Of a stretch of 10,969 nt of DNA, positions 1 through 7,393 are shown in pieces. Source of the stretch: JAGPKI01 sp052034135 (GTDB lineage: Bacteria > Caldisericota > Caldisericia > UBA6126 > JAGPKI01); contig JBPOJC010000050.1 in NCBI GenBank assembly GCA_052034135.1, forward strand, positions 1-10,969. Direction: 5' to 3'. The notes under the pieces are model-generated. The model saw only the letters and a list, made by a program, of their open reading frames with translations. It made no database searches and was not told the origin of the DNA. The position numbers and the translations under genes are program-made. Numbering within the stretch: position 1 is the stretch's first letter; each line of letters begins with the position of its first letter.

Positions 1-93
1 AAGCAAGAGTATTCAATTAGTCTTCAAATATAATGTTAATGGATAAAAATTGTTTGTCAAGGGAACGAAATTTTAGTTATTTTTAGAGAAAAG

Positions 94-306
94 AAATGGA
101 TCCCCGATAAAAGATTTCGGGGATGACGGTTGGCAGACATTCAGGGATGACAAATTACCTCATGGATCCCCAATAGATACACTTGGGGATGACCCATCTC
201 TGCCATCCCGACGGAGTATCTTCCAAGCGACAGAAGGATCTATCGCTCCCCACCGTCTTCCTGAGGGCGCGTATCTGTATTTTGCGACCGAAGGAACTCC
301 TCATCT
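94..306. repeat. Left cluster of dispersed palindromic repeats
   Basis: Seen directly: two short hairpin units, ATCCCCGA/TCGGGGAT (100-107 with 117-124) and ATCCCCAA/TTGGGGAT (166-173 with 183-190), each followed by GATGAC. Then come GGAGTATCTTCCAAGCGA (213-230) and a 30-base segment at 277-306 containing TTTTGCGACCGAAGGA. The last two recur inverted in the right-hand cluster: 213-230 against 9623-9640 (17 of 18 match) and 277-306 against 9866-9895 (28 of 30). Small palindromes followed by ATGAC are typical of REP/MITE-like dispersed intergenic repeats found in many copies per genome. No coding frame is convincing here. Function unknown. Confidence 0.75.
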
Positions 307-348
307 AAAGTTCGTCAAACACAAATATGAATAAAAAGGAGAAGAAAT

Positions 349-370
349 AACAGACAAGAATGTCTGTTTT
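349..370 (+). terminator. Terminator-like hairpin
   Basis: Eight-base perfect stem AACAGACA (349-356) and TGTCTGTT (361-368) around an AGAA loop, followed by TT. The U-run is short, so termination would be weak. No gene ends immediately upstream on the plus strand, so it may serve a transcript entering from outside the window or be a remnant. Confidence 0.4.
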
Positions 371-613
371 ACACCAAAATGATTAAAATACTGAGATTCT
401 GAAGGACATATGCAAAATAATGAGAGGAGCACTACAGAAATATCTTTCTTTTACCTATGGTAAAACACTCATTAATGCTAAAAACTTGGGGTTTTAAAGC
501 AGTATGTTTTTACGTAATCGATAATTCAATTAACTGTAGATGCTGTGTTAATTTTCGTTTTAAAGTAATATATATCTTCACGTAATCATATAAAATAAAA
601 ATCAAATTATTAG
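371..613. other. Intergenic stretch with a small palindrome and a degenerate duplication
   Basis: No gene is supported here. It holds a 7-bp inverted repeat TTTTACC-TAT-GGTAAAA (449-465), which could be a small operator. It also holds two related segments, 491-519 and 557-587, which share GTTTTAAAG at the start and ACGTAATC at the end with a diverged middle. The duplication is imperfect and only twofold, so I assign no function. Confidence 0.4.
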
Positions 614-642
614 TTGAAAGAAGGTTTTAAAGGTTATATAGT
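614..642 (+). promoter_or_regulatory. Candidate sigma-70 promoter for the DUF4352-like gene
   Basis: TTGAAA (614-619) and TATAGT (637-642) are separated by 17 bases, each one mismatch from consensus. The predicted start near 649 gives a very short leader, with the AAAGGA ribosome-binding site (653-658) just inside it. In AT-rich DNA such matches arise by chance, so this is tentative. Confidence 0.4.
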
Positions 643-669
643 TATTCAGCAGAAAGGAACAACTATTAA

Positions 670-1146
670 ATGAAAAAAGACAATATTTGGTTTAGGATCG
701 TTATCGCCGCTTTGATTGTTGTATTTTTAGTTTTGTTTTTCAAAAACTTTACCATTGTTCCTAAGAAAAATGCAAATAGCCAAAAAAATCTAAAAGAAGA
801 GCTAATCTATTCCTATAAAAATTCGTACTATGTGGAGACAATTGTTAACACCTTAGGAGAGGAAGTTAAACCCAAGGAAGAAGAAAAAATCTTATGTGTT
901 CAGTTCTCTGTAAAAAATGCAGGAGAAAAGACAATATTTTATGTGAGTATTGTGGAAGATCCTGCCATAACTACAGAGGAGAATAATGTATATTCGCCAG
1001 ATCTATCTATTTCTAATGAACCGTTTGGGGATTTAGGAGTTAGTGAAGTCAAAGAAGGTTTTCTCGCTTTTAGAATCCCAAAAGATGAAAAACCAAAAAC
1101 TTTTAGAATTGGAAATTACTCGGTTGATATAAAGAATTTAGATTAG
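670..1146 (+). CDS. Small membrane-anchored or exported protein, DUF4352-like
   Basis: 158 residues. An N-terminal lysine pair is followed by a single hydrophobic segment (about residues 8-26), a signal anchor or uncleaved signal, so the rest should lie outside the cytoplasmic membrane. The remainder is predicted beta-rich. The pattern of VQFSVKNAGEK (about 77-87), a middle strand pair, and a late EVKEGFLAFRIPKDEKP stretch matches the layout of DUF4352-type Ig-like domains (strand, N-x-G turn, then a G-x-L-x-F-x-V-P edge). This is fold-level resemblance, not a confident family call. The start is supported by AAAGGA 11 bases upstream. The 3' end overlaps the convergent glycosidase-like gene by 44 bases. 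Function unknown; such domains often occur in extracellular proteins of Gram-positive-like bacteria. Confidence 0.65.
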   Translation: MKKDNIWFRIVIAALIVVFLVLFFKNFTIVPKKNANSQKNLKEELIYSYKNSYYVETIVNTLGEEVKPKEEEKILCVQFSVKNAGEKTIFYVSIVEDPAITTEENNVYSPDLSISNEPFGDLGVSEVKEGFLAFRIPKDEKPKTFRIGNYSVDIKNLD

Positions 1147-3505
1147 TTAAAGAGTTTATCCTAAATATAAAAGGTAATGTTTCTCTATTAATAAGCAGAA
1201 AATAATCATAAAGGGGATCTAATTTAACTGAATTATAAGTCTTAAGTATTAAGTTAATTTTTCCTTTGTAGTCTTCTACCCCTATATTATCATTGTATTC
1301 AGTAAATATTTCTCTACCACCAAGTTCTTTTAGGGAAACTTTTTTAAGGGAGGAGAGATAATATGAAAGACCATCGAGAGTTAAAATTAACGGCTCATTT
1401 ATATTTATTAGATTAAAAAGCATTTCAAAATAATAGGCGCTAACACCCCCATCTAAATTGCATAATATAAATATTTCTCTTCCTTTAAGGTGCATCTCAA
1501 AAAGCAAATTTAAGTACTGCCCCTTTAAAAAGTCGTTAACCGGGATGTAAATACGATTAACGTCAGATAAAAACAGATACTCTTCACATATATCGGAAAT
1601 TTGTGAAAATGATATAGTTTTAAAGCCTCTACCAAGTTTATAGCAATGGATGTCCTTTGTTTGCGGATTATATAAAACAGTAAAACAGAAGAATTCTAAA
1701 GTTCTCCTTAAAGGAACATAAAAAGTGTTATTCTCGATTAATAGGTTTTTGCTTCCTGATTCAGTGTTAAATTGCTTTTCTCCTAATTTATAGTTTATCA
1801 TGTTATTTTTTGAATTTAATTTTATTTCTTTTTTGTTTGCTCGTAATGCAAGTGAACCATTAGAGTTATCAACAATCTCTTCACAGTTAATTAGCTCTTT
1901 TAATATGGATGTACTAATAAAAGTTGTGCTATCAACTGTTTTTACAGATGATACTGGCTGGGGATAGTTATTTACTAAAAGTTTTTTATCTTTGGTTAAC
2001 ATATCAATGCTTAAGGGCGAAAAGGAGCAGGAAGTAAAAGTTGGGAAATCATTTTTCTCATCACTGCATATTATATATGGAGAAAAGTGATAATTTGCAG
2101 ATTCAAAACTCAAAGTCGAATCAATATAGAATTCGCCACTATTAATTGAAGATACAATATAATCCTTTGAAAAGAACTTAAAAGAATCGTTTTCTTCTAT
2201 CCAGTAATATTTCGGACTCTTTATGGGCTTGAATATGCCTCCTGTACTCTTTAGTGAAATACCTTTTATGCTTCTCCCCTCTACGAGATTGCATATATTT
2301 AAATAAATATCGTGGTTGGAACAATCTTTTAGAAGAAAATCGTAATATCCTATACAATAAGTGCCTATTCTAAAGAGAATAAAATTGTAACCTTCTCTTA
2401 GGGAAGCATTTATCGCTTCATTCATCTTTTCAGTGTTTGTAGAATTTGCCTGTAGCCCAATTGCCACCTTGCAACTACTCTTTACCTTTTTATGTACACC
2501 TTTGCAGACTGAGGTTATCCAATCATAGACATTATTTCTTTCGTTATGGTAAGCCATAGGAGTTACAAAATCAGAAATTGAGGAAATCATCGAATAGGAC
2601 TGACCAAAGTGAATCGCAGCATACGGCAGAGAGCTACTCCCTCCCTCGCTAAACTTTGAATCGAAAGCTCCAGAAGAGACAAGAGTGGTTCCAAATTCTT
2701 TTCCTTCTTTGTGAACAATATTCGCTATGTAATTAGCATAGTTAAAAATAATCTCTTCCCGTAAGTGCGCCCAATTTAAAACATCTTTGTCTCCCTCATC
2801 ATATTTATTTAGGATTGTCCGCCAATCCCCCGGAGATACAAAAGTCTTATATGTAAGATCGATAATCTTATCTACATCAATGTTTTTTTCTTTGGCTAAT
2901 CTTAGCTCTTCTTTTGAAAAACCGTAAAATCCATTAGTGTACCTCATATAATCAAGCTGAACACCTTTAATTTTATACTTTGAAATTGCTTCCTTAATGA
3001 TAAGAGAAATATAATCCATATAAGCTTTACTTGTTAAATTGACAAGCTTTTTTTCGGGGTGTGGGAGAGGGGTTTTGCTCCCTTTTATTCCAGCCTGATA
3101 AGCACAATCTTCAGGATGAGCCTTTATCCAAGCTGGATCTGTATTAATTACAAAGTAGAGATATACATTTATACCCTCTTTGTTTAGAGCATTTATAATA
3201 TCTCCCATATAATCTTTATTGTATCTAACAAGCAATGCCTTCTTTGATGGAAATGTAGCTGAACCATCAATATCTTTTGCGAGAATAACAACATAGTCAA
3301 ACCCCGCTCTTTTTAAAGCTACTGCAAAATTGGAGAGAGCTACAGAATCTTTACCAATAAAGGTATCAACATGCATCCATGAGCCATTTCCGAAATTACC
3401 CTGAATTGTTTCATTGGCTCTAACTAATGATGCTGGATTATCTTTTAAGAAGAAGAAACTATTTAAAAGAATGCAGAAAATAACACAAATAATCTTTTTA
3501 AACAT
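1103..3505 (-). CDS. Secreted glycoside-hydrolase-like protein with copper-amine-oxidase-N-like domain
   Basis: 800 residues. Residues 1-30 form a signal peptide (FKK then a hydrophobic core). Residues about 40-400 look like a TIM-barrel of the GHL10/DUF187-DUF4015 type: GSWMHVDTFIG at the first strand, AGFDYVVILAKD, NKEGINVYLYFVINTDPAW, the signature GVQLDYMRY (181-189; compare the usual G-I-x-x-D-Y-x-R-x-P), and DFVTPMAYH (312-320). The Asp of LDYMRY and Glu/Asp residues nearby are candidate catalytic acids. Residues about 505-622 resemble the copper amine oxidase N-terminal domain (LLVNNYPQPV, TFIST, TFYVPLRRTLEFF), a cell-surface domain common in Firmicutes-like bacteria. The last 170 residues are not recognised. 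It likely acts on polysaccharide or peptidoglycan outside the cell; the substrate is unknown. It lies 37 bases downstream of thiT on the same strand, so co-transcription is plausible. No strong ribosome-binding site is visible before its ATG. Confidence 0.75.
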   Translation of the reverse strand: MFKKIICVIFCILLNSFFFLKDNPASLVRANETIQGNFGNGSWMHVDTFIGKDSVALSNFAVALKRAGFDYVVILAKDIDGSATFPSKKALLVRYNKDYMGDIINALNKEGINVYLYFVINTDPAWIKAHPEDCAYQAGIKGSKTPLPHPEKKLVNLTSKAYMDYISLIIKEAISKYKIKGVQLDYMRYTNGFYGFSKEELRLAKEKNIDVDKIIDLTYKTFVSPGDWRTILNKYDEGDKDVLNWAHLREEIIFNYANYIANIVHKEGKEFGTTLVSSGAFDSKFSEGGSSSLPYAAIHFGQSYSMISSISDFVTPMAYHNERNNVYDWITSVCKGVHKKVKSSCKVAIGLQANSTNTEKMNEAINASLREGYNFILFRIGTYCIGYYDFLLKDCSNHDIYLNICNLVEGRSIKGISLKSTGGIFKPIKSPKYYWIEENDSFKFFSKDYIVSSINSGEFYIDSTLSFESANYHFSPYIICSDEKNDFPTFTSCSFSPLSIDMLTKDKKLLVNNYPQPVSSVKTVDSTTFISTSILKELINCEEIVDNSNGSLALRANKKEIKLNSKNNMINYKLGEKQFNTESGSKNLLIENNTFYVPLRRTLEFFCFTVLYNPQTKDIHCYKLGRGFKTISFSQISDICEEYLFLSDVNRIYIPVNDFLKGQYLNLLFEMHLKGREIFILCNLDGGVSAYYFEMLFNLININEPLILTLDGLSYYLSSLKKVSLKELGGREIFTEYNDNIGVEDYKGKINLILKTYNSVKLDPLYDYFLLINRETLPFIFRINSLTNLNSLYQPSNFQF

Positions 3506-3542
3506 AACTTTAATATATTATGAAGCTCTCATTAAAACAACT

Positions 3543-4076
3543 TTAAACCCTGAAAACTCTGCCAATATCCATTTTATCAAGGATAAGCAAAACTATTATA
3601 GTTACAGCTACCCCCGGGATAATATAAGAAAGATTATAAATTGCATAATAAATAGCAGGATTTACATCCTTTGGGGCAAACATTGCAAAGAAAAGTATCC
3701 CCGAGAGGAAGTGGAATGCAAATCTTCCAATACCGCCAATTATGCCACCAAATATTATTTTTAAAGTTTTATTCAACTTTTCCGGCAAAATGACAGGCAA
3801 TGCAAGAGCACCCCATGCCAAAGGATAATCGAGTAGCCACTGCAAGATATTTACGAAATATGGGTCAGGGATGTATTGCAAGATCCCTGAGATGATAGCA
3901 GTGAGTATTGCCGAAGTTTTATCAAGGTAGACATAGGCAAGTAAAATTGGAACCATACTGAGAGATACATTACCACCCTGAGGAAGCTGATAAATCCGAA
4001 CATAACTTAGAGCAACTGATAATGCAGATAGAATTGCAATTCTCGTAATTGCTTTTAAAGACAACTTAGGCTTCAT
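3543..4076 (-). CDS. thiT: ECF-type thiamine transporter S-component ThiT
   Basis: 177 residues, the usual length for ThiT, with about six hydrophobic segments. It binds thiamine in the membrane and is powered by the shared EcfA/EcfA'/EcfT module, which is not encoded in this window. Family features visible: LPQGGNVSLSMVPILL (31-46), the QYIPDPYFVNILQWLLDYPL loop into helix 4, RFAFHFLSGILFF (118-130) with the His of the substrate pocket, and YNLSYIIPG (147-155) with a conserved Asn. The start is fixed by a strong GGGAGG about 7 bases before ATG. The upstream 84 bases contain no recognisable TPP riboswitch, unusual for a thiamine-uptake gene. It sits between an antitoxin-like small gene and the glycosidase-like gene on the same strand. 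A related vitamin S-component cannot be excluded, but the ThiT-type motifs are good. Confidence 0.88.
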   Translation of the reverse strand: MKPKLSLKAITRIAILSALSVALSYVRIYQLPQGGNVSLSMVPILLAYVYLDKTSAILTAIISGILQYIPDPYFVNILQWLLDYPLAWGALALPVILPEKLNKTLKIIFGGIIGGIGRFAFHFLSGILFFAMFAPKDVNPAIYYAIYNLSYIIPGVAVTIIVLLILDKMDIGRVFRV

Positions 4077-4160
4077 TTAAGCCCTCCCTTTTATAAAATA
4101 AAAAAGTTTATAATTTGTGATAATTTTGCCAACTTTGCAAATATAATGACAGTTTATCGC

Positions 4161-4334
4161 TCACTTCGTCAGCAAAGAACTAACTTTTTTTAATTTCTTA
4201 GTAAATTCACCTGCATCTTTTAAACCACGCTCTATTTTCTGAAGAACGTAAAGATGATATTGAATATCTTCTAATTCACAATCATCTGGCAAACTTTCAA
4301 GAAGTTTACGAACTTCTTCTTTTGCTGACTGCAT
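4161..4334 (-). CDS. Small antitoxin-like protein, possibly C-terminally truncated
   Basis: 57 residues, ATG at 4334 preceded by GGAGG (4344-4348) nine bases away, an excellent start. The core SLPDDCELEDIQYHLYVLQK followed by IERGLKDAG resembles a widespread small antitoxin-like family (LPEDC-x-LEDIQYHLYV-x-x-KIERGL) usually encoded just before a RelE/ParE-type toxin. Family members normally continue with a segment like S-x-EEV-x-x-RL-x-x-W. Here the frame ends in KKLKKVSSLLTK, but another frame from about 4182 down to 4108 reads FADEVSDKLSLYLQSWQN, which resembles that missing tail. A one-base indel near 4177-4185 is therefore possible. No toxin follows: thiT comes next after 84 bases. It is either an orphan or a remnant of a toxin-antitoxin pair. 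Family assignment is from memory of the motif. Confidence 0.6.
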   Translation of the reverse strand: MQSAKEEVRKLLESLPDDCELEDIQYHLYVLQKIERGLKDAGEFTKKLKKVSSLLTK

Positions 4335-4420
4335 CTTGCTTATCCTCCTATCTTTATTGATTCTATATTCATATTGTTAAAATAGATTTAAGAGCCCCTG
4401 GTTCTCATTCAACACCAAAA

Positions 4421-4448
4421 ATTATATTCAAATCAACTTTCCTATCAA
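4421..4448 (-). promoter_or_regulatory. Candidate sigma-70 promoter for the antitoxin-like / thiT / glycosidase group
   Basis: On the minus strand TTGATA (4448-4443) and TATAAT (4426-4421) are separated by 16 bases. The predicted start near 4414 leaves a leader of about 80 bases before the antitoxin-like ATG. The next two genes on this strand have no equally good promoter in their short upstream gaps, which supports, but does not prove, a three-gene transcript. Confidence 0.45.
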
Positions 4449-4449
4449 C

Positions 4450-4860
4450 AAGCAAGCTGTGGATGATTCTCGAATTAAATTATTATGAGAGTAATAAGTA
4501 AATATAAATTTTAGAGGGCTTTATATAAATATCTAACTTTCATCAAGTAACTCATCTTATTTTTAATCTATTTTAACTGATTTTTGAAAAAGATTACAAT
4601 ATAGTGTGTTTGAATGTGAATTGAACGATATCTACCTTGAAAACTTAATTAGTAAACGTTCCCTTCTCAATGCTTTAAATCTATTAGAATTCTCGGAGCT
4701 GGTAACATAACAAAAGATGATTTTGTTGTGATTATATGAGGGTTTCATACGGTTTTCTAAAAGTTGTAAAAATTAGTGTTGGTTATGGAAATAGCTAATA
4801 AGACCAGACTAAATCTGAATATAACGATTGTAATGTTTAAGCAAAATAGTAAAATACCAT
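4450..4860. other. Intergenic stretch, no gene supported
   Basis: AT-rich sequence without a convincing coding frame, ribosome-binding site or long repeat. On the minus strand a short open stretch just upstream of the candidate promoter region (ending in a TGA near 4405) reads like a possible gene tail (VDRKVDLNIIFGVE), but it has no start and is too short to call. Confidence 0.4.
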
Positions 4861-5005
4861 ATGAAAAATATACATAAAAATAGAGGTTATAGAAAAATGC
4901 ATTTTAGAATCAGTGTTAATCATTGTTTTAGGAGGTGCAGTAGGAATAGTAACCTTGATGAATAAAGGACTGAGACGGTACGTTATGCTTGTAACCCTGA
5001 TATAG
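4861..5005 (+). pseudogene. Out-of-phase N-terminal membrane segment upstream of the 5008 reading frame
   Basis: Two overlapping frames are seen. One begins with ATG at 4861 (MKNIHKNRGYRK) and stops at 4963-4965. A second, shifted by one base and running to a TAG at 5003-5005, encodes SVLIIVLGGAVGIVTLMNKG, an obvious transmembrane segment. Joining the first frame to the second at the AAAAA run (4883-4887), then returning to the first after about 4975, would give one protein: MKNIHKNRGYRK, CILE plus the membrane segment, then RYACNPDIE and straight into the downstream coding frame. This suggests an N-terminally anchored protein broken by two opposite one-base indels. Alternatively the segment was disrupted when a direct-repeat copy (4939-4971) arrived. 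There is no good ribosome-binding site before 4861. Confidence 0.4.
4939..4971 (+). repeat. Direct repeat, copy 1
   Basis: 33 bases identical to 9375-9407; 23 bases (4951-4973) identical to 8743-8765. The core starts AACCTTGATG and ends AATAAAGGACT, with a weak CCTT...AAGG hairpin inside. Sequences on both sides differ between copies, so the repeat unit itself is the shared element. Here it also encodes part of a transmembrane frame (VGIVTLMNKGL). Confidence 0.8.
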
Positions 5006-5007
5006 AA

Positions 5008-5520
5008 ATGTGTTATCAAGACTTAGTCGGCCCTTATACTGATCCTAACGAATGCTTTATGGATTATTTTTTAACCCCACCTCCTACTGAAGAACCTATT
5101 TATCCAGAACCTTCTATTTCTTCACCTGTTACTATCATAACTCCACCTATAACTTCTGGCATTTGCGCTATTAATGAATTCTCTCTTAATGGACAAGATA
5201 ATACTATTCAAGATCCTTTAATTAATGTTTCCAGGGCTCCCGCTAAATTAGTTTTCCAAACTAACTCTGAACTTGACTGTGAGCGTTGCCAATTAACCTG
5301 TTCTCCTGATTCTTGCAGTCTAAACCCTGATTTATTAGGAGGGGTTTCTAAACCATTCAATAAACAATACTCTTTCAGACTGCCTAAGGTTACCAGTCCT
5401 AATTATTATCTCTATGCTGTAGAATACCGGGGCGCAGGTGGCAATTATGTCTCTCGGAGTATCAACCTTAAAGTCCTGCCTATGTTTAACTGGAGAGAAA
5501 TCAATCCCGGAAGCTTCTAA
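5008..5520 (+). CDS. Cys- and Pro-rich surface protein with Ig-like domain, probably lacking its N-terminus
   Basis: 170 residues from the first ATG, but that ATG has no ribosome-binding site and the frame is open upstream to a TAA at 4963, so this start is doubtful. The real protein probably began with the membrane segment described upstream. Residues 1-20 carry two cysteines; 23-50 form a Pro/Ser/Thr-rich linker (TPPPTEEPIYPEP); from about 53 a beta-rich domain follows with a cysteine cluster DCERCQLTCSPDSC (90-103), then YSFRLPKV, YYLYAVEYRGAGG and a NWREINPGSF end. The order anchor, linker, disulfide-rich Ig-like domain fits an exported surface protein. I do not recognise the family. A strong terminator follows 27 bases after the stop. 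Confidence 0.55.
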   Translation: MCYQDLVGPYTDPNECFMDYFLTPPPTEEPIYPEPSISSPVTIITPPITSGICAINEFSLNGQDNTIQDPLINVSRAPAKLVFQTNSELDCERCQLTCSPDSCSLNPDLLGGVSKPFNKQYSFRLPKVTSPNYYLYAVEYRGAGGNYVSRSINLKVLPMFNWREINPGSF

Positions 5521-5547
5521 TTATTGACTCTACGTTTAAGAATCAAT

Positions 5548-5580
5548 AAAATAACGGAGAAGACTCCGCTATTTTAGTTT
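5548..5580 (+). terminator. Rho-independent terminator after the surface-protein frame
   Basis: Stem AAAATAACGGAG (5548-5559) with CTCCGCTATTTT (5564-5575), 12 pairs with one A-C mismatch, AAGA loop, then AGTTT. It lies 27 bases past the TAA at 5520. The A-run on the 5' arm also makes it potentially bidirectional. Confidence 0.8.
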
Positions 5581-5659
5581 GACATTTCTTAAATATTTTG
5601 TTTTTATTATACTATATTTAGAATTTTGACAATAAAAAAAAGAAGGTTTTAACTTTAAA

Positions 5660-7192
5660 ATGATAAAGAAAGTTTTAACTTTGATTTTTTTGGTATTTTT
5701 ATGTATTCCTCCAGTGAGGGCTGAAACAAAACCTGTTTACCTTATTCTTTTTGAAAAGGAAGTAAAAATGGATTTGGTTCAGAATCTGATTGACAAGAAA
5801 CAGAATCAGTTTAATTTTCAAATTAAATCACTAATTGACTTGAAAATTACTAATGAACCCCAAGCTATTACTGAATATTTCAAGGCTATCCCTAATTTAA
5901 CTTACGTCCTCTTTATGGGTGACTTAAAACCCAGAAAAGAGACCATAGAATTTAAAGAATACGGATTTAAGGCTACTCTTGAAACCGATTTTCTCATTGA
6001 AGATCTACCTATAGGTAGATGGCCATTCAATACTCCTGTTCCTACGGTAACAAAAGAAAAGAAAAATGAATTAATATCGAGCGGCATTTTGCCAATTGGG
6101 AGATTCAACCAGTATACAGGGACCAGAGACGGAAAAAAATGGAGAATTAAAGGGGATGACATGAGGTTTTATGGTGAGGGCCTAAAAAAGTGTTTCTCTG
6201 ACAGAAAATTGCCATTTCTTACTCTTTACGAAACAGAAGGGTTAGGTCCTAATGGAGGGACCATAGAAGAACCTGAACCAGATTATCCTTTAGACGAGAG
6301 TGTGAAAATCTTTAATAGTAGTGATCTCTCAATTGTGAGCTCAACTGAGAGCTTTCGTATTCCCTACGGAAGCGATGATAAAATCGTTTCATTTAATTAT
6401 CCTTCCTATCCCCAACGGATAGTGTGGAAGGAAGACGAAGACGGCGATGGTTATATTGACAATAATGAATCTTTAGTTTTTCCCATAGTACCCGTCAATC
6501 AAATAGAAAAACAAGACAGAATTGCTTTTATTATGGCTTATCTAGATCCTAAGGATAAATATATTGATACAGTGGCACAAAATTCCATTATAACTATTGC
6601 TCCCAAATCATCCGACAGAATAACTCAGTTGACACCAAAGGTTGCTAGTAAATCAGCCCTAATAAGTAACAATTTTTCTTTGTTGTATTGTTTGTTATAC
6701 CAGTTTCCTAATCTGATTGATTCTTCTATAGGCGAATTTGTTTTTCACTGTCTCCCCTCATTATATGTAGGGATGCCAGAGACAGAGGCAGTCTGTTTGC
6801 ATAAATATGCCACTCTGGCGTTAGAAATCTACGGCGACCCTTCGGTTTCTATGTCTGATCTAGCAGACCTTCCTCATGCTCAGATAGTTTTTGGTCCGGA
6901 ATCAGTAGATAAAACTTTGGTTATCAATATGGGAACTAAAGGTAGTTTCGATTTAGTAATCAAGAATAGAGGTCAATTGAACCTCCAGTGGAACGTCAGA
7001 GAAACTCCTAATTTTATTAAAACTAATAAAATTAGGGGAACTGTTAAACCAGATCAAGAAACGGTAATTACTCTGACCCGAAAAGAGATAGAGTCCAAAG
7101 TAGCTCCCAAAACTCAATCAGGTTTCCTCATCCTTGAAACGAACGACCCGAATTCTAAGGTCGTTAAACTCAAAATTAGAGTAATAATTTAA
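5660..7192 (+). CDS. Exported C25 (gingipain)-like protein with C-terminal Ig/BACON-like domain
   Basis: 510 residues. Signal peptide at 1-21 (KK, hydrophobic core, VRAET). The body resembles family C25 peptidases in layout: YVLFMGDLKPR (82-92, compare the V-L-x-V-G-D strand), DFLIEDLPIGRWPFNTP (110-126, compare D-x-x-V-G-R-x-P), an acidic calcium-site-like EDEDGDGYIDNNES (258-271), and the late EIYGDPSVSM (389-398, compare the N-L-x-G-D-P-S-L of this family). No clear G-H-G or N-C pair, which usually marks the catalytic His and Cys, can be seen, so the enzyme may be inactive or divergent. Residues about 405-510 are a beta-sandwich of the BACON/choice-of-anchor kind (DLVIKNRGQLNLQWNV, then SGFLILETNDPN). 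AGAAGG lies about 14 bases before ATG. The gene stands alone behind a terminator. Family call is moderate; it rests on motif order. Confidence 0.55.
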   Translation: MIKKVLTLIFLVFLCIPPVRAETKPVYLILFEKEVKMDLVQNLIDKKQNQFNFQIKSLIDLKITNEPQAITEYFKAIPNLTYVLFMGDLKPRKETIEFKEYGFKATLETDFLIEDLPIGRWPFNTPVPTVTKEKKNELISSGILPIGRFNQYTGTRDGKKWRIKGDDMRFYGEGLKKCFSDRKLPFLTLYETEGLGPNGGTIEEPEPDYPLDESVKIFNSSDLSIVSSTESFRIPYGSDDKIVSFNYPSYPQRIVWKEDEDGDGYIDNNESLVFPIVPVNQIEKQDRIAFIMAYLDPKDKYIDTVAQNSIITIAPKSSDRITQLTPKVASKSALISNNFSLLYCLLYQFPNLIDSSIGEFVFHCLPSLYVGMPETEAVCLHKYATLALEIYGDPSVSMSDLADLPHAQIVFGPESVDKTLVINMGTKGSFDLVIKNRGQLNLQWNVRETPNFIKTNKIRGTVKPDQETVITLTRKEIESKVAPKTQSGFLILETNDPNSKVVKLKIRVII

Positions 7193-7393
7193 TTTTTCTG
7201 GTTCATTAAAGGTCCAGATAAAAGAACATAAAAAGGAATTGGAAAGCAATTTGCTATCTTGTTTTAAATACGTTAATATTAAGTTGCCTTAGCGAGCCAG
7301 CGCAATTTTCTAACTATCTTTTGGCGGAAAGAGAGCGATAAGTATTTTAAAAAATTGTTTAGTATTCAGTGTTTATTTTACATTAAAATAACA
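7193..7393. other. Intergenic stretch after the C25-like gene
   Basis: No gene supported. A weak CTGG...CCAG pairing lies just after the stop (about 7198-7216), but the arms are short and there is no U-run, so no terminator is called. Confidence 0.35.

Noticed and set aside
3414..3764. Plus-strand reading frame of 116 codons
   Set aside because: It lies opposite the start of the glycosidase-like gene and the end of thiT, both of which have clear protein features.
4077..4160. TPP riboswitch upstream of thiT
   Set aside because: The thi-box signatures (a CUGAGA-type core and its partner) are not present on the minus strand between the small gene and thiT.
4837..5019. Minus-strand reading frame of 60 codons
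   Set aside because: Overlaps the plus-strand membrane-segment region and direct repeat; no ribosome-binding site and no motif.
5579..5613. Promoter TTGACA...TATACT for the C25-like gene
   Set aside because: The two boxes are 23 bases apart, too far for a standard sigma-70 promoter; the TTGACA also overlaps the terminator tail.
5902..6162. Minus-strand reading frame of 86 codons
   Set aside because: Antisense shadow of the C25-like gene.
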